Shown here one piece after another: positions 35,278 through 44,713 of a DNA stretch of 64,000 nucleotides. Below the pieces are notes generated by a model. That model was not told the DNA's origin. It ran no database searches and saw only the letters and a list, made by a program, of their open reading frames with translations. Where the stretch lies: the NCBI GenBank assembly GCA_031546985.1, contig JAVBJN010000064.1:1-64000 (forward strand), written 5' to 3'. Source of the stretch: JAVBJN01 sp031546985. Its GTDB lineage: Bacteria > Bacteroidota > Bacteroidia > Chitinophagales > Chitinophagaceae. The translations under genes were made by a program, and so were the position numbers. The stretch's first letter is position 1. Every line of letters begins with the position of its first letter.

Positions 35278-35766
35278 ATGAAGAAGTGTTTCCTGATGAT
35301 GATAGGAGGCTTATTGGTTTCATCTGCTGGTTTTACCCAAACGAGCAAACTGTGCGATAGTGTGATGGAGTATATTGAATTGAACAATCACAAGGCTGAT
35401 CGATGTGTATTGGGTGCGGCAGAGCATGTGTTATCCAAGCCTCCTGTAAATGATGATGATATGAAAGTGTTCGCGACGGTTATTTTGGCGTGGATGTCCA
35501 AAACATCCGACTATACATTTATCCTTAACGATAAGATTGGCAATTTGTATCTTAATTACGAGAAAGGAATTTTGATGATACCTTTTTTGGCTTGTCAGGC
35601 AAAAGCCGCTCTTATAAAAGGAAAAGGTTTTGAGCCAGAATCGCTTCGTTTATTTGCTGCGTATCTCCAAAATTCATCTAATAAAATTAAGTTGACTGCT
35701 CCTATGAAGCAATTTCTCCAAGATTGCAACGATAATAAATTGGAAGTCTATTTCGCAGCGGAATAG
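35278..35766 (+). CDS. Small exported protein of unknown function
   Basis: A 162-residue protein with a signal peptide (MKKCFLMMIGGLLVSSAGFT, near residue 20) and a mostly helical mature part (KLCDSVMEYIELNNHKADRC, MKVFATVILAWMSKTSDYTF). Base composition is visibly richer in A/T than the neighbouring housekeeping genes, which could mean later acquisition. The next gene, also of unknown function, starts 81 bases downstream and has the same composition. No homologue recognised. Confidence 0.6.
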   Translation: MKKCFLMMIGGLLVSSAGFTQTSKLCDSVMEYIELNNHKADRCVLGAAEHVLSKPPVNDDDMKVFATVILAWMSKTSDYTFILNDKIGNLYLNYEKGILMIPFLACQAKAALIKGKGFEPESLRLFAAYLQNSSNKIKLTAPMKQFLQDCNDNKLEVYFAAE

Positions 35767-35847
35767 CTATACAAGTAATAGGTATATGCAGAAGTTTGGC
35801 ATATCATACCAGACTTCTGTATTTCTAAACCCACTCAAATCGTTTGA

Positions 35848-36303
35848 ATGATGCCAAATCAAGACTTGATTATTACGGTAGTCTTATCATTATGCCTGGT
35901 AGGATGGCTGGTGTATAAAGTGTTTTTCCGTACCAGTTACACTATTCCTGTTGCTGCTTTCCGTCAGCAGTTTGTCGGGGAGCATACAATGAAAGAAGTT
36001 ACCACGCTTGCGCCAAACGGAAGGAAGGCGAAGTACGAGACCTATGCTATAGATTTTATTGACTGTATCGACAAAAAGGGAAACCCTTTTAAATTGAAGA
36101 ATGGTCCATCATTGGAAATAAGGTTTACAGACCAGAATCGCAAACAAACGGTTTTTTATTTTTATATGATCCGGGTAGATGATGTTTCTGTGAGTAGCGG
36201 TCAATCTCGCATTATGCCCAATCTGCGTAAATCCATTCCGTTAAATAGTATTGATAAAATTGAAATCCAGGATGGCGGCAAACGGTTTAAGTATGTGAAA
36301 TAA
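35848..36303 (+). CDS. Single-pass membrane protein of unknown function
   Basis: A 151-residue protein. Residues 8-24 (LIITVVLSLCLVGWLVYKVF) form one membrane helix, then a basic beta-rich domain (FRTSYTIPVAAFRQQF, TDQNRKQTVFYFYMIRVDD) extends to the end. Nothing ties it to a known family. A terminator follows 22 bases after the stop, shared with the minus-strand tRNA genes. Confidence 0.6.
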   Translation: MMPNQDLIITVVLSLCLVGWLVYKVFFRTSYTIPVAAFRQQFVGEHTMKEVTTLAPNGRKAKYETYAIDFIDCIDKKGNPFKLKNGPSLEIRFTDQNRKQTVFYFYMIRVDDVSVSSGQSRIMPNLRKSIPLNSIDKIEIQDGGKRFKYVK

Positions 36304-36324
36304 AACCGGGATGGATATAAAACA

Positions 36325-36354
36325 AAAAAGCCCTTGCGTTATGCAGGGGCTTTT
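36325..36354. terminator. Bidirectional terminator
   Basis: AAAAGCCCTTGC pairs with GCAGGGGCTTTT (one G-U) around GTTAT. It ends the plus-strand gene before it and the minus-strand tRNA transcript after it. Confidence 0.8.
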
Positions 36355-36364
36355 GATTAGGTAG

Positions 36365-36439
36365 TGGAAGCACACGGATTCGAACCGCGGACCCTCTCGG
36401 TGTAAACGAGATGCTCTGAACCAGCTGAGCTATGCTTCC
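36365..36439 (-). tRNA. tRNA-Val (UAC anticodon), copy 2
   Basis: 75 bases on the minus strand fold as a full cloverleaf: acceptor GGAAGCA with TGCTTCC, D stem GCTC/GAGC, anticodon stem TCTCG/CGAGA with a TTTACAC loop (anticodon TAC) and T stem CGCGG/CCGTG enclosing TTCGAAT. No CCA is encoded. It is identical to the copy at 36456..36530. Confidence 0.95.
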
Positions 36440-36455
36440 GTTTCGGAAAAGTAAG

Positions 36456-36530
36456 TGGAAGCACACGGATTCGAACCGCGGACCCTCTCGGTGTAAACGA
36501 GATGCTCTGAACCAGCTGAGCTATGCTTCC
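36456..36530 (-). tRNA. tRNA-Val (UAC anticodon), copy 1
   Basis: Same 75-base sequence as the gene at 36365..36439, upstream of it in the same transcript; 16 bases separate them. Both read GUA and, by wobble, GUG. Confidence 0.95.
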
Positions 36531-36618
36531 GTTTTGAAAGAACTTGTTTGTTTGGGATTGCAAAGGTAGAAAACAGTTCGAACTTTCAAAATACTTTTCG
36601 TGTTTTTTTCTAAAAAAT

Positions 36619-37935
36619 TTATTGAATCAATTCATTCTGAAGCTGTAACAGGCGGGTTTCCCAGATCTTTAATTGGTATTTGGCACCCGAAAGAATGGTT
36701 CTGGCATTTTCGAAACTCTGCTGCGCTTCGCGGAATTCAATGTAGGTAGACAGCCCCGTTTTATACCGCTCCCAGGCAATGGTAAGGTTTTCTTTAGAGG
36801 CCTGCATGTTTTCTACACTCAGGTTTACCACTTCTACCGCAGCTTCGTATTCCTGGTAAGATTGTACTACTTCCTGCGACAAAGTGTTTTTCAGGTTATC
36901 GCGAAACAGCTCTTGCTGCATAATGTCTATGCCTGCTACCTTAATCTGGCGTTGCAGGTTAAAACCATTGAATATATTCCATTTTAAGGTGAGGCCGGCT
37001 TGTGGGCCAATGCTCTGGCTAAAGGTGGCAAAACCCGCCTGGCTTTCGGAGCGGTTGTAGTTATAGGCCGCGCCCAGATCCAGTGTAGGCGACATTTGCG
37101 ATTGGTAAATACGCTTATTATACTGCGCTACCGAAATATTGCTGGCCGCCAGTTGCAGCGCCAGGTTTTTTTCTTCCAGCTCACGCATATAGGTTTCTTT
37201 CGATTCCAGGTTGCGATAGGCAATACTGTCGCTTACCGCAAACGGAATTTCCGATTCCCGGCCCAGCAGTATATTCAGCTTACGTTTGGCGCCCCAAAGT
37301 GCATTGTTTTGTACAAAGCGTTGGGTCTTTTGTGTGTTATAATCTACAATACTCTGCGTGTAATCTACTTTGGATGCGCTGCCTACTTCAAATTTTTTCT
37401 TGGCCAGTTCGCGCCGCTCCGCCGTAATAGCCATCAAGGTATCGCTGGTATGCACAAATTGTTGCTGGCGTATCACATCGGCATAAGTGCCAATTACATC
37501 GGCTACGGTTTGCTGTACCTGCTGCTTAAACTGGATCATGCCAATGCGCTCCAGCTCATTCAGCCGCTTTTTGCTTACAAACATACCCAGGCCATCAAAC
37601 ACGCGCCAGTTAAGGGCTACACCAGCAGTGTAAGTGTAACTCTGCGCACCGTTTACATTTTGGGTTCTGCCATCGGCAAAATGAATGTTGGAATTGGGCG
37701 CGCTGTAGTTAAAACCACCATTGCCGGTTACCGAAGGCAGCATACCCGCATTGCCCACCGTGTTGTTTAACTCGGCCTGGCGGCTGGTGTTAGACGCCAT
37801 TTGGATATCGTAGTTGTTCTTTAGCGCGATGGATACCGCTTCCTCCAGCGTCAGGAGGTTTTCCTGCGCGTGTGCTGCAGGAAAACTCATGAAAACCGCT
37901 CCGGTTACGGATAATATGATATGTCTGATGTTCAT
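36619..37935 (-). CDS. TolC-family outer membrane efflux protein (RND operon)
   Basis: A 438-residue outer membrane factor with a signal peptide (cleaved after FPAAHA, near residue 23), two repeats of long helices and the family segment GVALNWRVFDGLGMFVSKKR, mirrored by GLTLKWNIFNGFNLQRQIKV. The last gene of an RND operon: its start overlaps the stop of the pump gene (TAATG). It carries drugs or lipids out across the outer membrane with the adaptor and pump. Confidence 0.93.
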   Translation of the reverse strand: MNIRHIILSVTGAVFMSFPAAHAQENLLTLEEAVSIALKNNYDIQMASNTSRQAELNNTVGNAGMLPSVTGNGGFNYSAPNSNIHFADGRTQNVNGAQSYTYTAGVALNWRVFDGLGMFVSKKRLNELERIGMIQFKQQVQQTVADVIGTYADVIRQQQFVHTSDTLMAITAERRELAKKKFEVGSASKVDYTQSIVDYNTQKTQRFVQNNALWGAKRKLNILLGRESEIPFAVSDSIAYRNLESKETYMRELEEKNLALQLAASNISVAQYNKRIYQSQMSPTLDLGAAYNYNRSESQAGFATFSQSIGPQAGLTLKWNIFNGFNLQRQIKVAGIDIMQQELFRDNLKNTLSQEVVQSYQEYEAAVEVVNLSVENMQASKENLTIAWERYKTGLSTYIEFREAQQSFENARTILSGAKYQLKIWETRLLQLQNELIQ

Positions 37936-40900
37936 TAGTCGCTTAATTTTTCTACTGCGGTAGAGGGTTTAGGTTGTCTTCTGCTCAGGAAGGTGTACAT
38001 AATAGGGATAACCAGCAAGGTGAGCACCAGCGAGAAGGTGATGCCACCTACCAGCACAATACCCAGTGGAATACGGCTGGTGGCCGCAGCACCCAGCGAA
38101 AGGGCCAGTGGCAACGCACCCAGTCCCATTGCAAGGCTGGTCATCAAAATGGGGCGTAAACGGAGCTTGGCAGCCTGTGTGGCGGCTTCAAACTTGGTTT
38201 TGCCCTCTTCGCGGATGTGGTTGGCGTATTCTACGATAAGGATACCGTTTTTGGTTACCAGACCAATCAGCATAATCATACCAATCTGAGAGAAGATGTT
38301 CGACGTTTGCCCGAAAAGCCACAGCGACAGGTAAGCACCTGCAATCGCCAGTGGTACGGTAAGCATAATGATGAACGGATCTATAAAGCTTTCGAACTGC
38401 GCGGCCAGGATCAGGAAGATGAGCACCAGCGCCAGCATAAAGGCAAATAACGTGTTGGAAGAACTGTCTGCAAAGTCGCGCGAGGCACCGCTCAGATCGG
38501 TCTGGAAGGTTTCGTCCAGTATACTGTCTTTGCGGAGTTGCAGCGTAAGATCGTTCATCGCTTTAATACCATCGCCAATGGTTTTGCCAGGCGCAAGCCC
38601 TGCAGAGATGGTGGCCGATTTGTACCGGTTAAAGTGGTAGATCTGTGGCGGACTGGTTTGCTCGGTCATTTTAACCAGGTTGTCCAGCGATACCAGTTGC
38701 CCGGTAATACCACTACGCACATAATATTTGGTAAGATCGCTAGGCTCATCGCGGTTTTCGCGCGATACCTGGCCCATTACCTGGTATTGTTTACCGTTCA
38801 TGGTAAAGTATCCGAAACGGCCATTACTCAGCGCCAGTTGCAGCGTTCTGGAGATATCCGCAACAGAAATACCCATTTGGGTGGCTTTCTCGCGGTTGAT
38901 CTCTACCCGCAGTTCCGGCTTGTTGAATTTCAGATCGGCATCAATGTTTTGCAGCACCGGGTTTTGCCCGGCAGCTTCCAGTATTTTAGGCAGTGCCTTG
39001 CTCAGTTTTTCGAAATCGTTGTTCTGTATTACATAGGCTACCGGCAAGCCCCCGCGACGGTCGGTAGAGATGGTTTGCTCCTGTATGGCGTAACCCTTAC
39101 CAATATTAATGCCCGCCAGGTTTTTGTTTACCATCTGGGCTATCTGGTCCTGGCTGCGGGTACGTTCGTTTTTCTCGGTAAGCACTACGTTGCCAAATGC
39201 GGTATTTACAGCGCCCGATCCGGTAAAGCCGGGAGCGGTTACAGTAAGTACAATCTTATGCTCGGGAATAGAATCCATCAGCATTTGCGTTACACGGTCT
39301 ACGTATTGATCCATGTAGTCGTAGGCAGTACCTTCTGGCGCGGTAAGCGAAATACGGAAACGGCTGCGGTCTTCCATTGGCGCCAGCTCAGAGGGCAGCG
39401 AACGGCCAATTACATAAATAATACCGAGACAGAATACAATCATAACCACCCCAATCCAGCGCATTTTAAGCACTTTCGTTACCAGGTTGGCATAACTGCT
39501 TTCCATCCATTGAAAGAACGGTTCTGTTTTGCGGTAAAACCAGCTGGGTTTCTGATTGCTGCGGGTAAGGTAAACGTTGAGTACCGGGGTAAGGGTAAGC
39601 GATACGAAAGCAGAGATCAATACCGCGCCAGCCACTACGATACCAAACTCGCGGAACAGGCGGCCTACGAAACCTTGCAGGAAAACGATAGGCAGAAACA
39701 CCACCGCCAGGGTAATAGAGGTAGCGATAACTGCGAAGTAAATTTCTTCCGACCCCTCTTTGGCGGCGCGGTGCTTGTCCATGCCGGCTTCCAGTTTCTT
39801 AAAGATGTTTTCCGTGACCACAATACCATCATCTACCACCAGGCCCGTAGCCAGTACAATAGCCAGCAGGGTAAGGATGTTGATGGTAAAGCCCATAATG
39901 TACATAATAAAGAAAGCCCCGATCAAACTTACCGGAATATCGATAAGCGGACGTATGGCGATGATCCAGTCGCGGAAGAACAGGTAAATGATCATTACCA
40001 CCAGGATAAACGACAGCAGCAGGGTTTCCTGCACCTCTACGATGGAGTTTTTAATAAACTTAACGTTGTCGAGCGCTATGTCTACTTTATAGCCTTCGGG
40101 AATATCTTTCTTAATGGATTCGTACCGTTTGTTAAACTCATCGTAAATGGCCACGTAGTTAGAGCCCGGCTGCGGCACCAGCGCCAATGCGATCATGGGC
40201 GTGCCTTTCTCTTTCAGCATGGTTTCTTCATTCTCCGGGCCCAGCACCGCATCGGCAATATCGCCGAGGCGCACAGTTTGTCCGCCGGTGTTTTTAACGA
40301 TCAGGTTTTCGAAATCGTCTTCTGTTACCAGGCGGCCAAAAGCACGTACGGTAAGCTCCGAAGCATTGCCCGACAGCTTGCCCGATGGCAGCTCAATGTT
40401 TTCGCGGTTCAGCGCGTCTTCAATATCGTTGGCGGTAACGCCGTAAGCCGCCATTTGCTCTGGTTTCATCCATATGCGCATGGCGTATTTCTTCTCGCCC
40501 CAGATCTGGATGCTACTTACCCCGGGAATGGTTTGCAGCCTTTCCTGCAGCACGTTGGTGGCAAATTCGGTAACCTGCAGCTGGTTTTTGGTATCGCTCT
40601 GCACCGTCATAGATACGATAGGCTGGCTGTTGGCATCTGCTTTGGATACTACCGGCGGCGCGTCAATATCCTGTGGCAATTGCCGGGTGGCCTGCGATAC
40701 TTTATCGCGCACATCGTTGGCCGCTGCCTCAAGATCTACCTCAAGGTTAAACTCAACCGATATGTTGCTCGAGCCCTGGCTGCTGGTAGAGGATATGTTG
40801 CGGATGCCCGCAATACCGTTAATGGCTTTCTCCAGCGGTTCGGTAATCTGCGATTCAATAATGTCGGCGTTGGCACCGGCGTAGGCCGTCCGCACGTTAA

Positions 40901-41033
40901 TAATGGGCGGGTCAATGGCCGGGTAGTCGCGTACACCCAAAAAGGTATAGGCCACCACACCAAACAATATGATAATTATATTCATTACGATGGCCAATAC
41001 CGGCCGGCGTAATGCTATGGAAGGTAAACTCAT
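37935..41033 (-). CDS. RND-family efflux pump (AcrB/MexB-like)
   Basis: A 1032-residue inner membrane transporter, the length of HAE1-family RND pumps. Twelve membrane helices are inferred, with large periplasmic domains between 1-2 and 7-8. The TM4 proton-relay segment LVVDDGIVVTENI (near 401-413) has adjacent Asp residues, and GASRDFADSS and LTVPLAIAGAYLSLW belong to the second half. Coupled with a lipoprotein adaptor upstream (15-base gap) and a TolC-type protein downstream (1-base overlap). Substrate not predictable from sequence. Confidence 0.95.
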   Translation of the reverse strand: MSLPSIALRRPVLAIVMNIIIILFGVVAYTFLGVRDYPAIDPPIINVRTAYAGANADIIESQITEPLEKAINGIAGIRNISSTSSQGSSNISVEFNLEVDLEAAANDVRDKVSQATRQLPQDIDAPPVVSKADANSQPIVSMTVQSDTKNQLQVTEFATNVLQERLQTIPGVSSIQIWGEKKYAMRIWMKPEQMAAYGVTANDIEDALNRENIELPSGKLSGNASELTVRAFGRLVTEDDFENLIVKNTGGQTVRLGDIADAVLGPENEETMLKEKGTPMIALALVPQPGSNYVAIYDEFNKRYESIKKDIPEGYKVDIALDNVKFIKNSIVEVQETLLLSFILVVMIIYLFFRDWIIAIRPLIDIPVSLIGAFFIMYIMGFTINILTLLAIVLATGLVVDDGIVVTENIFKKLEAGMDKHRAAKEGSEEIYFAVIATSITLAVVFLPIVFLQGFVGRLFREFGIVVAGAVLISAFVSLTLTPVLNVYLTRSNQKPSWFYRKTEPFFQWMESSYANLVTKVLKMRWIGVVMIVFCLGIIYVIGRSLPSELAPMEDRSRFRISLTAPEGTAYDYMDQYVDRVTQMLMDSIPEHKIVLTVTAPGFTGSGAVNTAFGNVVLTEKNERTRSQDQIAQMVNKNLAGINIGKGYAIQEQTISTDRRGGLPVAYVIQNNDFEKLSKALPKILEAAGQNPVLQNIDADLKFNKPELRVEINREKATQMGISVADISRTLQLALSNGRFGYFTMNGKQYQVMGQVSRENRDEPSDLTKYYVRSGITGQLVSLDNLVKMTEQTSPPQIYHFNRYKSATISAGLAPGKTIGDGIKAMNDLTLQLRKDSILDETFQTDLSGASRDFADSSSNTLFAFMLALVLIFLILAAQFESFIDPFIIMLTVPLAIAGAYLSLWLFGQTSNIFSQIGMIMLIGLVTKNGILIVEYANHIREEGKTKFEAATQAAKLRLRPILMTSLAMGLGALPLALSLGAAATSRIPLGIVLVGGITFSLVLTLLVIPIMYTFLSRRQPKPSTAVEKLSD

Positions 41034-41048
41034 GTAAAATTCCTTTCG

Positions 41049-42104
41049 TTAGTTAGTACTGCTGATCTTTTTAATAGTAACAGGCATATCCTGTTTCAGT
41101 TGCAGGATACCGGTGGTGGCAATGGTATCGCCAATGCCGAGGCCGGCCAGGATTTCTACTGCCTGCTCGGTGCGGGTACCGGTTTCTACCACATGAAAAT
41201 CTGCCTTGCCGTTTTTAATCACACATACTTTTTTATCGCGGGTGCCGGGTATGATGGCTTGCGAAGGCACCATAATGGCATCTTTGGTAGCATCCATTGT
41301 AAAGTATACGTTGGCGAAGCTACCGGGGAATATCTTATTGCCTTTGTTTTCGAACAGCGCACGCACTTTTACGGTACGGGTATTGGGGTCTATAAGGCCG
41401 TCAATAGCGTATACTTTGGCGTAAAAGGTATCCAGGCTCCCGGAGGTAGAGAACGAAACCGGGGAGTTGGGCCGGGCTATATCGCGGTATTTTTCGGGAA
41501 CCGAGAACTCGAGTTTAAGCGGGTTGTTTTGCTGAATAGTGGTTACCAGCGTGGTAGGGCTTACAATAGCGCCCAGGCTTATCTGGCGCAGGCCGGCAAC
41601 ACCGTTGAAAGGTGCGCGGATCTCTGTTTTTACCAATTGGGCCTGGTAGTAAGCAATATCAGCTTCTGTGGTTCTGATCTGGCTCTGCGTTACATCATAC
41701 TCCTGCTGGCTGATGCCGTTAATATCCAGCAATTGTTTCTGGCGCTCCAGGGTTTTTTCGTTGAGCGATTTTTGCGCTTGTAGTTTCTGGATCTGCGCGC
41801 GAATGTCGCTATCCTGGATCTTTACCAGCAATTGCCCTTTCTGCACAGGTTGTCCTTCCTTAAAATGGATACCGGTTACCTTGCCGGATATTTCGGGCAT
41901 TACGTTTACAGATTCGTTGCTCAGCAGCGTGCCACTGGCGTTAACTGCGTTCTGCAATGATTGGGGAGCGAGTACAACCGCCTCAACAGATATCTGTTTG
42001 GGGCCGCTTTTGGCGGGCGCTTCCTTTTTTTCGCTATGACACGCTGTAGCGCCCATCATACCGATCAATACACTAAAGGTGGTTATGTTGAGATAAGATC
42101 GCAT
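41049..42104 (-). CDS. RND efflux periplasmic adaptor lipoprotein
   Basis: A 351-residue membrane fusion protein. The N-terminus has a lipobox (MMGATAC, Cys22), then lipoyl half ISGKVTGIHFKEGQPVQKGQ, a short alpha hairpin (110-160), APFNGVAGLRQISLGAIVSP and a beta-barrel with FPGSFANVYF. It bridges the RND pump and TolC channel encoded just downstream. First gene of the operon, with a strong -7 box about 40 bases upstream. The short hairpin is typical of AcrA-like adaptors in Bacteroidota. Confidence 0.94.
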   Translation of the reverse strand: MRSYLNITTFSVLIGMMGATACHSEKKEAPAKSGPKQISVEAVVLAPQSLQNAVNASGTLLSNESVNVMPEISGKVTGIHFKEGQPVQKGQLLVKIQDSDIRAQIQKLQAQKSLNEKTLERQKQLLDINGISQQEYDVTQSQIRTTEADIAYYQAQLVKTEIRAPFNGVAGLRQISLGAIVSPTTLVTTIQQNNPLKLEFSVPEKYRDIARPNSPVSFSTSGSLDTFYAKVYAIDGLIDPNTRTVKVRALFENKGNKIFPGSFANVYFTMDATKDAIMVPSQAIIPGTRDKKVCVIKNGKADFHVVETGTRTEQAVEILAGLGIGDTIATTGILQLKQDMPVTIKKISSTN

Positions 42105-42141
42105 TTGTTAAAGTTGTATTAAAGGAAAATGGTTGTAGCTA

Positions 42142-42149
42142 CAAAAATA
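42142..42149 (-). promoter_or_regulatory. -7 box of the RND efflux operon
   Basis: On the minus strand TATTTTTG in the context CCTTATTTTTGTAGC, identical for 15 bases to the promoter at 23609..23623. A -33 box is not clear. Confidence 0.5.
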
Positions 42150-42233
42150 AGGGACTGATAATTAAACATTCATGCTAAAGTTGTTGCATCGTTGTTAAAT
42201 TTCTTTTTTTTAGCTGTCCAGTCTTAAAATATA

Positions 42234-42241
42234 TAACTTTA
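42234..42241 (+). promoter_or_regulatory. Possible -7 box of kdnA
   Basis: TAACTTTA resembles the -7 consensus TAnnTTTG with one change at the last base. It lies 21 bases before the ATG at 42263. Confidence 0.35.
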
Positions 42242-42262
42242 CTGCCTAAAATTTTGTATATC

Positions 42263-43471
42263 ATGCCAGGAGTAGAATTATTCGGAGCCGAAGAGCGCAA
42301 AGAAGTAATGGATGTGCTTGAAACCGGCATTTTGTTCAGATACGGACACGATCAGCAGCGGAACGGACATTGGAAGGCGAAAGATTTTGAAGCTGAAGTA
42401 CGTAAAGTTACCGGTGCCAAGTTTGCACACGCGGTATCCAGTGGTTCTACCGCTGTAGCAACGGCCCTGGCTGCTGCCGGTATTGGTGCCGGAGATGAGG
42501 TAATTGTACCTCCTTTCACCTTTATCGCTACCATCGAAGCAGTGCTGTTTGTAGGCGCAGTGCCGGTATTTGCCGAAATCGACGAAACCCTTTGCCTGAG
42601 CGCAGCTGGTATTCGCAAAGTAGTTACTCCTAAAACCAAGGGCATTTGCCTGGTGCATATGTGCGGTGGCATGGCCGATATGGATGCCATTATGGAAGTG
42701 GTAAACGAGCACAACCTGACCCTGGTAGAAGATGCCGGACAGGCTTTTGGCTCTTTCTACAAAGGCACATCTGTAGGCTTGTTTGGTAAAGCAGGCAGCT
42801 ACTCTTTCGACTTTTTCAAAATTGCTACAGCTGGCGAAGGCGGCGTGCTGGTAACCAACGACGAAGAATTATATAAAATAGCAGACGCATATTCCGATCA
42901 CGGGCACGACCACCAGGGCAATAACCGTGGTATGGAAAACCACCCGGTGCTGGGCTTTAACTACCGCATTGGCGAGCTGAGCGCGGCTATTGGCGTGGCG
43001 CAAACCCGCAAAGTGCCTCAGATCCTTGCGATAAACCGTACCTATAAAGAAATGCTGGTAAATACGATTGGCGCGGTAGAAGGTGTATCCTTTGCCCGCC
43101 TGGCCGATCCGGCTGGCGATTCTGCTACCTTCCTCAATATATTATTGCCAGATACCGATACCGCCAAGCGTACCGTAGCGGCGCTGAACGAAGCAGGTGT
43201 GGGTGGTTTTAACTACTGGTTTACCAATATGTATCACTTTATTAACCAGTGGGGGCACCTCAAAAACATGCAAACCGCCTCTAAACTGCCAGTGCAATTG
43301 GTAGGCGCGCCACAGGATTACAACAACCTGGAGCTGCCTGAATCGCAGGAAGTAGTGGGCCGTCTTATCTCCTTTGGCGTGCGTTGCACCTGGAGCGAAG
43401 AAGAGGTAGCCACATTGGGCAATAACATTGCAGCCTGCATCCGCAAGGCTATGGCGGCTGTAAACGCTTAA
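42263..43471 (+). CDS. kdnA: Kdo 8-aminotransferase (KdnA-like), DegT/DnrJ/EryC1 family
   Basis: A 402-residue PLP-dependent sugar aminotransferase. The PLP-binding Lys186 lies in SFDFFKIATAGEGG, and phosphate/ring contacts are in SSGSTAVATALAAAG (59-73) and EDAGQAFGS (156-164). With the metal-dependent dehydrogenase 60 bases downstream it matches the KdnB/KdnA pair of Shewanella, which oxidises C8 of Kdo and aminates it to 8-amino-8-deoxy-Kdo. The nearby kdsA, kdsB and KdsC-like genes support this. Another 4- or 3-aminosugar role is possible but less fitting. A TTG at 42254 is in frame; the ATG at 42263 is used. Confidence 0.85.
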   Translation: MPGVELFGAEERKEVMDVLETGILFRYGHDQQRNGHWKAKDFEAEVRKVTGAKFAHAVSSGSTAVATALAAAGIGAGDEVIVPPFTFIATIEAVLFVGAVPVFAEIDETLCLSAAGIRKVVTPKTKGICLVHMCGGMADMDAIMEVVNEHNLTLVEDAGQAFGSFYKGTSVGLFGKAGSYSFDFFKIATAGEGGVLVTNDEELYKIADAYSDHGHDHQGNNRGMENHPVLGFNYRIGELSAAIGVAQTRKVPQILAINRTYKEMLVNTIGAVEGVSFARLADPAGDSATFLNILLPDTDTAKRTVAALNEAGVGGFNYWFTNMYHFINQWGHLKNMQTASKLPVQLVGAPQDYNNLELPESQEVVGRLISFGVRCTWSEEEVATLGNNIAACIRKAMAAVNA

Positions 43472-43531
43472 TGGATCGGGGCTTTTATTTTATTTGTTGA
43501 CGCCGCTCAAGGGTGGCTTAAATATTAAGAC

Positions 43532-44617
43532 TTGCAGGTACATAAGAATTTTAAGAACATAGAAAAAGTGGTGTACGGCCGTGGCAGCTTCGATATGATG
43601 GAAAGCATCCTCACCGAGCGCCGCAACGATAACGGTAAGTTTTTCCTGTTTGTAGTAGATATGTATTTCAAAGGCAAAGACCTGGAAAAACGCATTCCGC
43701 TGCATGCCGAAGATGAGATCCGTTTTATAGATGTAGACCCAGAAGAACCTACCACTACCCTGATCGATGCGCTGAGAGACGAAGTGCTTGCAGCCAAAGG
43801 CATTCCTGCCGGGGTAATTGGTATTGGCGGTGGCAGCATTATGGATATTGCTAAAGCGGTATCGCTTATGTTTACCAACGAGGGTTCTTCTACCTTATAC
43901 CAGGGCCTGAACCTGATTAAAAAACCAGGCATTTACCACCTGGGTGTGCCCACTATTTCGGGTACCGGCGCAGAAGTGTCTATGACCGCTGTGCTTACCG
44001 GGCCGGAGAAAAAACTGGGCCTCAAATGCGATTGGACGGTGTTTAACCAGGTAATCCTCGATCCTGAGTTGATCGCCTCGGTGCCTACCGATAAATGGTT
44101 TTATACCGGTATGGATACCTATATCCACTGCATAGAATCGGAAAACGGTATTTTGAACAATGCTTTCAGCCATGCCTACGCCGAGCAATCGCTCAAGCTG
44201 TGTAAAGAAATTTACCTGGGCGAAAATGCCGGACAAACACCCGAAAACGATGATAAACTGATGGTAGCTTCCCTGATGGGCGGTTTAAGCCTCACTTATT
44301 CCGAAGTAGGCGTTTGCCACGCGTTGTCTTACGGCTTGTCTAAAATACTGGGCGAAAAACATTGCTATGCCAACTGCCTGGCATTCCAGCACCTCGAAGA
44401 TTATTATCCCGAAGGTGTAGCCGAGTTTCGCACCATGCTGGCCAAGCACAATGTGGTATTGCCCACCGGCATCAGCAAAAACTGGACGCCGGAGCAGATC
44501 AATGCCATGGCGCATGTAGCCTATAACCTGCACCATATGTGGAACCACGCCATTGGTACAGACTGGAAAGAAAAGATCACCATTGAGCTGATAGAAGACC
44601 TCTTCCGCAGGTTCTAA
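43532..44617 (+). CDS. kdnB: Kdo 8-oxidase (KdnB-like), iron-containing alcohol dehydrogenase family
   Basis: A 361-residue group III dehydrogenase predicted to oxidise the C8 hydroxyl of Kdo to an aldehyde for KdnA. NAD-site segment GIGGGSIMDIAKAVSLM (near 91-107) and metal ligands in GMDTYIHCIES and VCHALSYG with the later EKHCYAN are visible. The frame has no ATG near its beginning: a stop at 43526 limits it, and the only suitable start is TTG at 43532 (LQVHKNFKNIEKVVYGRGSF, the conserved N-terminus). A hairpin terminator follows. Same transcript as kdnA. Confidence 0.83.
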   Translation: MQVHKNFKNIEKVVYGRGSFDMMESILTERRNDNGKFFLFVVDMYFKGKDLEKRIPLHAEDEIRFIDVDPEEPTTTLIDALRDEVLAAKGIPAGVIGIGGGSIMDIAKAVSLMFTNEGSSTLYQGLNLIKKPGIYHLGVPTISGTGAEVSMTAVLTGPEKKLGLKCDWTVFNQVILDPELIASVPTDKWFYTGMDTYIHCIESENGILNNAFSHAYAEQSLKLCKEIYLGENAGQTPENDDKLMVASLMGGLSLTYSEVGVCHALSYGLSKILGEKHCYANCLAFQHLEDYYPEGVAEFRTMLAKHNVVLPTGISKNWTPEQINAMAHVAYNLHHMWNHAIGTDWKEKITIELIEDLFRRF

Positions 44618-44635
44618 AGCCCTGGTTACAATAGT

Positions 44636-44680
44636 ATAAACACTGCCATGCTGTTAAAGTGGGCAGTGTTTATTATTTTT
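44636..44680 (+). terminator. Terminator after kdnB
   Basis: ATAAACACTGCC at 44636..44647 pairs perfectly with GGCAGTGTTTAT at 44662..44673, followed by TATTTTTAGG. Confidence 0.8.
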
Positions 44681-44713
44681 AGGCAATTGTTTATTGAACC
44701 TAAACCCACCCAC

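Noticed and set aside
38538..41012. 824-codon open frame on the plus strand
   Set aside because: It is exactly antisense to the RND pump gene, whose motifs and membrane pattern are clear; the opposite product has no recognisable domain and is a codon-bias shadow.
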